Source: Saccharopolyspora indica
GTDB taxonomy: Bacteria > Actinomycetota > Actinomycetes > Mycobacteriales > Pseudonocardiaceae
Direction: 5' to 3'
Length of the DNA stretch: 64,000 nt
NCBI RefSeq assembly: GCF_027853965.1
Contig: NZ_JAQGLB010000002.1
Span: 434,001-498,000, forward strand
The notes below the pieces were generated by a model that saw nothing but the letters and a program-made list of their open reading frames with translations, searched no databases and had not been told where the DNA came from. Of this stretch, positions 56,413-64,000 are shown piece after piece; position 1 is the stretch's first letter, and each line of letters opens with the position of its first letter. The translations under genes and the position numbers were made by a program.

Positions 56413-56593
56413 CAGCAACTTAAAGAGTGCTCACGGTGGTACGCACCGGGCAGGCGTCCGCCGGTCCTCGGTAGTGGCTGCCGGGCAAGTCGTCCGAACG
56501 GACGTTCCCGGGGGCTTCGATCGATGGCCGGCCTCGTCGGACCACGACCCGGATGCACCTGCCGTGGGCCTCGTGAGGACTAGAGGAGTCATC

Positions 56594-58840
56594 TTGACCG
56601 AACCCCAGATCGACGAGGGTGTGTACGAAGCGACCGCGGTGCTGGACAACGGCGCCTTCGGCACCCGCACCGTCCGCTTCGAGACCGGACGGCTGGCCAA
56701 GCAGGCCGCGGGCAGCGTCGTCGCCTACCTCGACGACGAGACCATGCTGCTGTCGGCCACCACGGCGTCCAAGCAGCCGAAGGAGCACTTCGACTTCTTC
56801 CCGCTGACCGTCGACGTCGAGGAGCGGATGTACGCCGCGGGCCGCATCCCCGGCTCGTTCTTCCGCCGCGAGGGCCGCCCGTCCACGGACGCGATCCTGA
56901 CCTGCCGGCTGATCGACCGGCCGCTGCGCCCGTCCTTCGTGGACGGCCTGCGCAACGAGATCCAGGTCGTCGTCACCGTGATGAGCCTGGCGCCGGGCGA
57001 CCTGTACGACGTGCTGGCGATCAACGCCGCGTCGGCGTCCACGCAGGCCTCCGGCCTGCCGTTCTCCGGCCCGATCGGCGGCACCCGGATGGCGCTGATC
57101 GACGGCCAGTGGGTCGCGTTCCCGACCCACGAGCAGCTGGAGCGGGCCGTGTTCGACATGGTCGTCGCGGGCCGCATCGTCGGCGACGACGTGGCGATCA
57201 TGATGGTCGAGGCCGAGGCCACCGAGAAGACGGTCGCGCTGGTCGCCGAGGGCGCCCAGGCCCCGACCGAAGAGGTCGTGGCCGCCGGCCTGGAGGCCGC
57301 CAAGCCGTTCATCCGGACCCTGTGCCACGCGCAGCAGCAGCTGGCGCAGGCCGCGGGCAAGGCCGCCCAGGAGTTCCCGGTGTTCCCGGCCTACGCCGAG
57401 GACGCCTTCACCGCCGTCGAGCAGGCCGTCTCCACCGAGCTGGCCGAGGCGCTGAAGATCGGCGGCAAGCAGGAGCGCGAGTCCCGGCTCGACGAGATCA
57501 AGGCGTCGGTGCTGGAGAAGGTCGCCACCGGCGAGGGCGAGCAGTTCGAGGGCCGCGAGAAGGAGCTCGGCGCCGCGTTCCGCTCGCTGACCAAGAAGCT
57601 GGTGCGGCAGCGGATCATCCGCGACCAGGTCCGCATCGACGGCCGCGGGCTGACCGACATCCGCAGCCTGTCCGCCGAGGTCGGCGTGATCCCGCGGGCG
57701 CACGGCTCGGCGCTGTTCGAGCGCGGCGAGACCCAGATCCTGGGCGTGTCCACGCTGAACATGCTGCGCCTGGAGCAGACCATCGACTCGTTGTCCCCGG
57801 AGACGACGAAGCGGTACATGCACCACTACAACTTCCCGCCCTACTCGACCGGTGAGACCGGCCGGGTGGGCAGCCCGAAGCGGCGCGAGATCGGCCACGG
57901 AGCGCTGGCCGAGCGCGCGCTGATGCCGGTGCTGCCCTCGCGCGAGGAGTTCCCGTACGCCATCCGGCAGGTCTCCGAGGCGCTGGGCTCCAACGGCTCC
58001 ACCTCGATGGGCTCGGTCTGCGCCTCGACGCTGTCCCTGCTCAACGCGGGTGTGCCGCTGAAGGCCCCGGTGGCCGGCATCGCGATGGGTCTGGTCTCCG
58101 ACGAGATCGACGGCAAGACCCACTACGTGGCGCTGACCGACATCCTCGGCGCCGAGGACGCCTTCGGCGACATGGACTTCAAGGTCGCCGGCACGAAGGA
58201 CTTCGTGACCGCCCTGCAGCTGGACACCAAGCTGGACGGCATCCCGTCCGAGGTGCTGGCCCAGGCGCTCGGCCAGGCCCGCGACGCCCGGTTCACCATC
58301 CTCGAGGTGATGGCCGAGGCGATCGGCAAGCCCGACGAGATGAGCCCGCACGCCCCGCGCGTGACGTCCATCAGCATCCCGGTGGACAAGATCGGCGAGG
58401 TCATCGGCCCGAAGGGCAAGATGATCAACTCGATCACCGAGGAGACCGGTGCGGAGATCACCATCGAGGACGACGGCACCATCTACGTCGGTGCCGCCGA
58501 CGGCCCGTCCGCGGAGGCCGCGATCGACAAGATCAACGCCATCGCCAACCCGCAGCTGCCGAAGGTCGGCGAGCGCTTCCTGGGCACCGTGGTCAAGACC
58601 GCGGCGTTCGGCGCGTTCGTCTCGCTGCTGCCGGGCAAGGACGGCCTGGTGCACATCTCCAAGCTGGGCAACGGCAAGCGCATCGGCAAGGTCGAGGACG
58701 TGGTGAACGTCGGCGACAAGCTGCGCGTGGAGATCGCCGACATCGACAGCCGCGGCAAGATCAGCCTGGTGCTGGTCAACGACGAGGACGAGAAGTCCGA
58801 GGCGCCCGCCGAGCCGGAGGCCGAGAAGTCGGAGCAGTGA
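56594..58840 (+). CDS. pnp: polynucleotide phosphorylase / guanosine pentaphosphate synthetase
   Basis: 748 residues. Two RNase PH domains ([27 protein letters not shown]-like [13 protein letters not shown]), the catalytic-site run [20 protein letters not shown], a KH domain ([18 protein letters not shown]) and an S1 domain ([27 protein letters not shown], landmark KTAAFGAFV) are in order. It degrades RNA 3' to 5' and in actinomycetes may also make pppGpp (GpsI). The TTG start has AGAGGAG five bases upstream; no nearer ATG or GTG fits the family N-terminus. A Glu/Ala/Lys tail ends the protein. Confidence 0.96.
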   Translation: MTEPQIDEGVYEATAVLDNGAFGTRTVRFETGRLAKQAAGSVVAYLDDETMLLSATTASKQPKEHFDFFPLTVDVEERMYAAGRIPGSFFRREGRPSTDAILTCRLIDRPLRPSFVDGLRNEIQVVVTVMSLAPGDLYDVLAINAASASTQASGLPFSGPIGGTRMALIDGQWVAFPTHEQLERAVFDMVVAGRIVGDDVAIMMVEAEATEKTVALVAEGAQAPTEEVVAAGLEAAKPFIRTLCHAQQQLAQAAGKAAQEFPVFPAYAEDAFTAVEQAVSTELAEALKIGGKQERESRLDEIKASVLEKVATGEGEQFEGREKELGAAFRSLTKKLVRQRIIRDQVRIDGRGLTDIRSLSAEVGVIPRAHGSALFERGETQILGVSTLNMLRLEQTIDSLSPETTKRYMHHYNFPPYSTGETGRVGSPKRREIGHGALAERALMPVLPSREEFPYAIRQVSEALGSNGSTSMGSVCASTLSLLNAGVPLKAPVAGIAMGLVSDEIDGKTHYVALTDILGAEDAFGDMDFKVAGTKDFVTALQLDTKLDGIPSEVLAQALGQARDARFTILEVMAEAIGKPDEMSPHAPRVTSISIPVDKIGEVIGPKGKMINSITEETGAEITIEDDGTIYVGAADGPSAEAAIDKINAIANPQLPKVGERFLGTVVKTAAFGAFVSLLPGKDGLVHISKLGNGKRIGKVEDVVNVGDKLRVEIADIDSRGKISLVLVNDEDEKSEAPAEPEAEKSEQ

Positions 58841-58860
58841 TCTGCGACTGATCCTCGATG

Positions 58861-58891
58861 CGGCCCGTCCCGGTACGTCCGGGGCGGGCCG
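58861..58891 (+). terminator. pnp terminator hairpin
   Basis: 13-bp stem (CGGCCCGTCCCGG / complement, one G-T) with a 5-nt loop, 20 bp after the pnp stop. Confidence 0.75.
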
Positions 58892-58937
58892 TATCGTCAT
58901 GTGTGCACCCAGCCCGCCCGACCTTTTCCGTGGGGAC

Positions 58938-60281
58938 ATGAAGCAGCAGAAGCAGAACGTCGGTGGCCACCTGCAACGCCCCGGGACCACCCGGGTGCTC
59001 GGGCGCAGCGGGGACGCCGCAGTCCGGCGCACCGTGCTCCCCGGCGGGCTGCGGGTGGTGACCGAACCGGTGCCCGGCGTCCGCTCGGCGTCGGTCGGGA
59101 TCTGGGTCGGGGTGGGCTCGCGCGACGAGGGCAAACCGCAGGCCGGTGCCGCGCACTACCTCGAACACCTGCTGTTCAAGGGCACTGCGAAGCGCACCGC
59201 GGTGGACATCGCGCAGGAGATCGACGGCGTCGGCGGCGAGCTCAACGCCTTCACCGCCAAGGAGTACACCTGCTACTACGCGCACGTGCTGGACCGCGAC
59301 CTGCCGATGGCCGTGGACATGCTCTGCGACGTGGTCTTCGACGCGGTGAACGCGAAGTCCGACGTGGACGTCGAGCGCAGCGTGGTGCTCGAGGAGATCG
59401 CCATGCGCGACGACGACGCCGAGGACCTGCTGCACGAGCTGTTCAACTCGGCGGTGCTGGGCGACCACCCGCTGGGCAGGTCGGTCCTGGGCACCGAGGA
59501 CTCGATCACCGCGATGACGCGGGCGCGGGTGCACGGCTTCTACCGCAGCCGCTACGCGATGCCGAAGATGGTGGTCGCGGCGGCGGGCAACGTCGAGCAC
59601 GGCAAGGTGCTGCGCCTGATCCGCAAGGCCATCGGCGACCGCCTGACCGGCGACGAGCCGCCCGCCCCGCCGCGCACCGGGCGAGCCCGGTTACCGCAGC
59701 AGAAGCGCCTGGTGCTGCAACCGGACGACACCGAGCAGGCCCACCTGCTGCTGGGCTGCCGCAGCTTCGACCGCTACGACGAGCGGCGGTTCGCCCTCGG
59801 CGTGCTCAACGCCGCGCTGGGCGGTGGCATGAGCTCGCGGCTGTTCCAGGAGGTCCGCGAGCGGCGCGGGCTGGCCTACTCGGTCTACTCCTCGACCACC
59901 GCGTACTCCGACGCGGGCACCTTCTCGGTGTACGCGGGCTGCACGCCCGACCGGCTCGGCGAGGTCGCGACGGTGATCCGCGGCGTGCTCGCGGGCGTCG
60001 CCGCGGACGGCCTGACCGAGGAAGAGGTGGAGCGCGGCCGAGGTCAGCTGCGCGGAGGCCTGGTGCTCGGCCTGGAGGACAGCGCGTCGCGGATGAGCCG
60101 CATCGGCAAGACCGAGCTGAACTACGGCCGCCACTTCACGGTCGAGCAGACGCTGGAGCGCATCGACGCGGTCACCGCCGAGGACGTGGCCCAGCTCGCG
60201 GCGGAACTGCTCCGCCGCCCCCTCACCACAGCGGTCGTCGGCCCCTACGACTCCCTCGAAGAACTCCCCGAAGGCATCTGA
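58938..60281 (+). CDS. M16-family zinc metallopeptidase (PepR-like)
   Basis: 447 residues. The inverted zinc motif HYLEH (residues 73-77) lies in GAAHYLEHLLFKGT, with VERSVVLEEIAMRDDD providing the distal Glu. The C-terminal inactive half has LGGGMSSRLFQEVRERRGLAYSVYS (landmark GGGMSSRLFQEVRE). It is a processing protease of the insulinase/MPP family encoded between pnp and dapB across actinobacteria. ATG 58938 is preferred, with a TATCGT -10-like box 40 bp upstream; an ATG at 58899 is possible. Repeat R7 lies directly after the stop. Confidence 0.92.
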   Translation: MKQQKQNVGGHLQRPGTTRVLGRSGDAAVRRTVLPGGLRVVTEPVPGVRSASVGIWVGVGSRDEGKPQAGAAHYLEHLLFKGTAKRTAVDIAQEIDGVGGELNAFTAKEYTCYYAHVLDRDLPMAVDMLCDVVFDAVNAKSDVDVERSVVLEEIAMRDDDAEDLLHELFNSAVLGDHPLGRSVLGTEDSITAMTRARVHGFYRSRYAMPKMVVAAAGNVEHGKVLRLIRKAIGDRLTGDEPPAPPRTGRARLPQQKRLVLQPDDTEQAHLLLGCRSFDRYDERRFALGVLNAALGGGMSSRLFQEVRERRGLAYSVYSSTTAYSDAGTFSVYAGCTPDRLGEVATVIRGVLAGVAADGLTEEEVERGRGQLRGGLVLGLEDSASRMSRIGKTELNYGRHFTVEQTLERIDAVTAEDVAQLAAELLRRPLTTAVVGPYDSLEELPEGI

Positions 60282-60282
60282 A

Positions 60283-60321
60283 CCGTCACCCGGGCCCTGG
60301 TCAATTTCGTACGAAATTGAC
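60283..60321. repeat. REPIN-like single unit R7
   Basis: One perfect 22-bp palindrome (60300-60321, core TTTC-GTAC-GAAA), preceded by CCGTCACCCGGG (60283-60294), the exact reverse complement of the 12-mer that precedes the copies in cobIJ and at 38485. It begins 1 bp after the M16 gene stop and has no partner palindrome. Confidence 0.85.
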
Positions 60322-60360
60322 GCCGCCACCCCGACCGGGCTGGGGGCGGTGGTGCGTGCA

Positions 60361-61152
<792 letters not shown>

Positions 61153-61153
61153 C

Positions 61154-61633
61154 TTGTCCGAGTCGAAGCAGCGCCGGTTCCTGAACCCGCGGACCTCCGC
61201 GTTCGTGGTGGCGGCGGCGCTGCTGGTCTACCTGGTGATCATGGGCGGGCGCGCCGTCACGATGATCGTCAGCGGGCAGCCGGTGTTCATCGCGCTGGGC
61301 CTGGCGATCTTCGTGCTGCCGGTGCTCGGCGCGGTGCTCGTGGCCGACCAGCTGCGCTTCGGCGCGAGCACCGAGCGGCTGGCCCGGCGGCTGCACGACG
61401 AGGACGCGCTGCCGGACGTCTCGCACCTTCCGCTGCGGCCGTCCGGTCGCGTCGAGCGGGAGGCCGCGGACGCGTGGTTCGACGAGAAGCAGGCCGAGCT
61501 CGAAGCCGAGCCGGAGGACTGGCGGCGCTGGTTCGCCCTGGCGCAGGCCTACGACCTGGCAGGCGACCGCAACCGGGGCCGCAAGGCGATGCGCCGCGCG
61601 ATCGAGATGGAGCGCCAGGACCGGCCGAGCTGA
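61154..61633 (+). CDS. conserved membrane protein, unknown function
   Basis: 159 residues. Two hydrophobic helices lie at about residues 16-33 (AFVVAAALLVYLVIMGG) and 43-64 (FIALGLAIFVLPVLGAVLVAD). A cytoplasmic part ends with one TPR-like helix pair (WRRWFALAQAYDLAGDRNRG). I do not recognise a function. TTG 61154 has GGGGA six bases upstream and lies one base after the dapB stop, so it is co-transcribed with dapB. Confidence 0.75.
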   Translation: MSESKQRRFLNPRTSAFVVAAALLVYLVIMGGRAVTMIVSGQPVFIALGLAIFVLPVLGAVLVADQLRFGASTERLARRLHDEDALPDVSHLPLRPSGRVEREAADAWFDEKQAELEAEPEDWRRWFALAQAYDLAGDRNRGRKAMRRAIEMERQDRPS

Positions 61634-62365
61634 TCAGCCGGAGATGCGCCTGCGGCGAGCGCGCTGCCGGCAGGTCGGACCGCAGTAGCGCGCTGGCCGC
61701 CCGGTGGAGCGGATGCGCAGCCGCGTGCCGCACTCCGCGCAGCACGCCTCGGTTCCGTGACGCTGCTGCGCGGATGTGTCACGGAACTGGCTTCCTTCCG
61801 TGACGGTGCGCAGCCCGTCCAGCATCAGCCGCACCAGCCGTGCGCTCCGCGCCCGGTTCGGGTGCGCTGAGCGCAGCGCGGCACCACCGATGATGATCGC
61901 GGCCAGATCATCGGTCTGCACCTCTTCGCGTACCGCTCCCGCCTGCTTCGCGTTGCGCAGCAAGCGATCCAGCGCCTCGTTGAACTTCTGCGTCGCCGCG
62001 GTGAACACGGCTCGCGGCCAGCTCCGGTCAGCGGTGAACGCATCGCAGAAGTGCTGGCGCTCAGCCGATTTCCCGATCGCATCGAGCAGGAAGCCGAACA
62101 GCGCGTCACCGGGAGCGGCGCGGTCGGCCCACTGCTCCGCAGCCGCCACGAGTTCCGCGACGTGCTCGGCGAGCACCGCTTCGACCAGCACGTCCTTGCT
62201 CGGGAAGTGCCGGTAGACCGTTCCGGCCCCGACCCCGGCGCGCCGCGCCACCTGGCCGAGCGACACCTCCAGTCCGCCCTCGGTGAAAGCCCGCATCGCC
62301 GCGCGCAGCACGACTTCCCGGTTGCGCCGGGCATCGGCACGTTCGGTGCCGGGAACTGCTGGCAT
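61634..62365 (-). CDS. TetR-family regulator with C-terminal zinc-ribbon tail
   Basis: 243 residues. The N-terminal TetR helix-turn-helix reads VSLGQVARRAGVGAGTVYRHFPSKD. The effector domain follows to about residue 195. The last 40 residues add CCAECGTRLRIRSTGR and ARYCGPTCRQRARRRR, a CxxC...CxxxC zinc ribbon with the YC-x3-CRQRAxR style seen on other actinobacterial proteins but not part of TetR. It likely represses the divergent NmrA-type gene; the shared gap has a small dyad. The stop meets the upstream membrane protein's stop. Confidence 0.87.
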   Translation of the reverse strand: MPAVPGTERADARRNREVVLRAAMRAFTEGGLEVSLGQVARRAGVGAGTVYRHFPSKDVLVEAVLAEHVAELVAAAEQWADRAAPGDALFGFLLDAIGKSAERQHFCDAFTADRSWPRAVFTAATQKFNEALDRLLRNAKQAGAVREEVQTDDLAAIIIGGAALRSAHPNRARSARLVRLMLDGLRTVTEGSQFRDTSAQQRHGTEACCAECGTRLRIRSTGRPARYCGPTCRQRARRRRISG

Positions 62366-62380
62366 GTCACGCAATCCTTG

Positions 62381-62393
62381 TCCGCGAAGCGGA
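62381..62393. promoter_or_regulatory. candidate TetR operator
   Basis: TCCGC-gaa-GCGGA dyad in the 84-bp divergent gap, 15 bp upstream of the regulator start. Short, hence tentative. Confidence 0.35.
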
Positions 62394-62449
62394 AACGGGT
62401 CGACCATTCCGGATCGTGCCAGTATTCACCACACCCCGGAACGGACGTC

Positions 62450-63331
62450 ATGAACACCTCACCGATCCTCGTCACCGGCGCCACCGGCAAGCAGGGCAAC
62501 GCCACCGCGCGCCGCCTGCTGGCCGAGGGCAGGCCGGTGCGAGCCCTGGTCCGCGACGCGACCGCCCCGGCCGCCGCGGCGCTGGCCGCTGCCGGTGCCC
62601 AGCTCGCGGTCGGCGACTTCGACGACCCGGCCAGCCTGCCACCCGCTCTCGACGGTGTCGCAGCCGTTTTCGCCATCCCGCCCCTCCAGACCGCTCTGGG
62701 CAAGACCGACCTCGAAGAGGCCCGCGTCCGGACGCTGATCGACGCGGTGGTCGCGGCGGGCGTCGAGCAGGTCGTGCTGAGCACGGTGGCCACGGCGTCG
62801 ATCGAATTCCCCGGTGCGGCCGCGAAAGCGAGGATCGAGCAGTACCTGCGCGACCGGGTCGCGACGCCCACCGTGCTGCGGCCCGTCCGGTTCATGACCA
62901 ACTACTTCATCCCGGCGGAAGTCGGGATCGACGGCATCTCCGGCGGTGTGCACCGGCACCTGTTCCCGCCGCACGAGCCGATGCAGATCATCGCCCTGGC
63001 CGACATCGCCGAATTCGCCGCGCTCGCGTTCGCCGACCCCGCCCGGTTCGCCGGGCGGACGCTGGAACTGGCCGGTGACCAGCCGACTCCGGTCGAGGCG
63101 GCCGCCGCGATCACCGCCGCCACCGGCATCCACGTCCGGTACGAGCAGCTCACCGACGACGAAGCCGCCGCGGTCGGCCCGGGGATCGCCGAGACGAAGC
63201 AGAGCTGGGCGGCGGGCAACCGCTGGCACGCCGACATCGAAGCGCTGCGCGTGATCCACCCCGGACTGCGCACCTTCACCGACTGGCTCGCCGAATCCGG
63301 CGCCGCAGCGCTCCGGGAACACCTCGGCTGA
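62450..63331 (+). CDS. NmrA-family NAD(P)-binding oxidoreductase
   Basis: 293 residues. It starts SPILVTGATGKQGNATARRLL with the NmrA-type GATGKQG motif, followed by VGDFDDPASLPPAL. The C-terminal half is the NmrA/HSCARG-like lobe (RPVRFMTNYF). Members are redox sensors or quinone/azo reductases such as QOR2; the substrate is not evident. It is divergent from the TetR regulator. A perfect hairpin follows. Confidence 0.86.
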   Translation: MNTSPILVTGATGKQGNATARRLLAEGRPVRALVRDATAPAAAALAAAGAQLAVGDFDDPASLPPALDGVAAVFAIPPLQTALGKTDLEEARVRTLIDAVVAAGVEQVVLSTVATASIEFPGAAAKARIEQYLRDRVATPTVLRPVRFMTNYFIPAEVGIDGISGGVHRHLFPPHEPMQIIALADIAEFAALAFADPARFAGRTLELAGDQPTPVEAAAAITAATGIHVRYEQLTDDEAAAVGPGIAETKQSWAAGNRWHADIEALRVIHPGLRTFTDWLAESGAAALREHLG

Positions 63332-63338
63332 ACGCCGT

Positions 63339-63371
63339 TCGTGAGCGCGGAATCCGCTTCCGCGCTCACGA
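63339..63371 (+). terminator. GTGAG-family hairpin H5
   Basis: Perfect 14-bp arms (TCGTGAGCGCGGAA at 63339-63352 against 63358-63371) with a 5-nt loop, followed by a T-rich run GCTTTCTTCGCTT. Strong terminator for the NmrA gene. Confidence 0.85.
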
Positions 63372-63839
63372 GCTTTCTTCGCTTCATCGCGGCGAAATAC
63401 CGAGCCGGTGTTAAATCCACGACCTCTTTCCGGGTGAATGCCGATGAGTGCGGCGCATTCATCGGTGACGGGCGGGGTCGATCTCATCCAGTGGTTCATC
63501 GTTGACAGCCGGTTCCGGTGTGCAGATCATTCCTGCCATGTCGAGGTTCGGCACTCTCGTCGCTCGCCTGCACGTCGATCTCGTGCAGCAGGCCAGCGCG
63601 CTCTGTCGCGTGCGTTGAGTCCCCGCCACCACTGCGCGCCAATTCGAATTCGCCACCGCGGTCGCGCAGCCGGGCAGTGCTTTCCCGGTCCACGGCAGGA
63701 CGAGGAGAACTGAGCGCTCTTGACCGCGCGTCGAGAGCTCGGCAGCTATTCGCCCGATTCCCGGTCGTGCGGCGCCATTGCGGCCGCACGGCTGCACCGG
63801 CACGCCCGAATCAGGGCCACACCGATTCCCGGAGCATTG
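63372..63839. other. 468-bp region without a recognisable gene
   Basis: Open frames on both strands have no family features, and base composition is less GC-rich than in the neighbouring genes. It presumably holds the promoter of the secreted-protein gene that follows. No repeat of the types seen elsewhere was found. Confidence 0.5.
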
Positions 63840-64000
63840 ATGAAGAGCAGATACCGAAGACTGTCCACCGGATTGGGCGCCGCACTGCTGGCCATCGGCG
63901 CGGTCACGCTCCCGGTGCAGGACGCCTACGCCGACGTCGAAGTGTCCACCCACTCGATCAGAGGTGCCGACGGCAAGGACTACACGGTCACCAACCACCT
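63840..64000 (+). CDS. secreted protein, 3' truncated by window end
   Basis: 53 codons are visible. MKSRYRRLSTGLGAALLAIG continues into AVTLPVQDAYAD, a standard Sec signal peptide with a likely AYA cleavage site. The mature part begins DVEVSTHSIRGADGKDYTV. I do not recognise the family. ATG 63840 has GGAG upstream. Confidence 0.7.
   Translation, partial: MKSRYRRLSTGLGAALLAIGAVTLPVQDAYADVEVSTHSIRGADGKDYTVTNH

Noticed and set aside
56420..59134. 904-residue open frame antisense to pnp
   Set aside because: Opposite a certain pnp gene and showing the typical shadow composition.
63459..63998. 179-codon minus-strand frame at the right edge
   Set aside because: It is antisense to a clear signal-peptide gene and has no family features.

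Overview
The DNA is very GC-rich. GTG and TTG starts are common, GAGG-type ribosome-binding sites precede most genes, and several genes look leaderless with TANNNT -10 boxes. The gene order proS, a DUF4439 pair, rimP-nusA-ylxR-infB-rbfA-DHH, truB, ribF, rpsO-pnp-M16 peptidase-dapB is the conserved actinobacterial arrangement. Content and style point to a filamentous actinomycete of the Pseudonocardiaceae, possibly Saccharopolyspora. The genus is an inference.

Region 1 (1-29.3 kb) is a cobalamin (vitamin B12) island in two blocks. Block A (1-4.0 kb) holds the end of a CobM/CbiF-like methyltransferase with a histone H1-like tail, a CobL/CbiET paralog and a CbiG-CobJ fusion. Between the blocks lie an aromatic amino-acid decarboxylase, a two-component system, a DMT transporter with a divergent LysR regulator, a DUF1876 gene, the CysG/CobA-type uroporphyrinogen methyltransferase and a secreted 5'-nucleotidase. 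Block B (15.6-27.3 kb) holds cobN under a cobalamin riboswitch, the overlapping operon cobG-cobH-cobIJ, cobK, cbiD, and the pair cobL-cobM. The island therefore carries aerobic-route markers (CobG, CobN) and anaerobic-route markers (CbiG, CbiD), with three methyltransferase steps present twice. The cobL-cobM pair lies downstream of a DEAD-box RNA helicase and a PPOX/F420-type gene and may be co-transcribed with them.

Region 2 (29.4-42 kb) is mixed: a RIO-family kinase, YaaA, a cytochrome P450, a VOC protein, prolyl-tRNA synthetase, AraC and DUF4345 genes, a HAD phosphatase, an MFS transporter, YjbQ, a class V aminotransferase, a proline-rich membrane protein and a DUF4439 pair including a Tat lipoprotein.

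Region 3 (42-61.6 kb) is the translation and RNA-metabolism backbone. Genes run mostly on the plus strand with compact spacing, and strong GC-rich hairpins follow infB, rpsO and pnp. The last part (61.6-64 kb) has a TetR regulator fused to a zinc-ribbon tail, a divergent NmrA-type oxidoreductase and the start of a secreted protein.

The most unusual non-genic feature is a family of short self-palindromic units of the form TTTC-N4-GAAA. They usually occur as inverted pairs that can form long hairpins, a REPIN-like architecture, mostly at gene ends. One pair lies inside the cobIJ reading frame and encodes the linker between the CobI and CobJ domains. A second hairpin family starting with GTGAG is also scattered through intergenic regions. 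No tRNA, rRNA, CRISPR array or transposase gene was seen.
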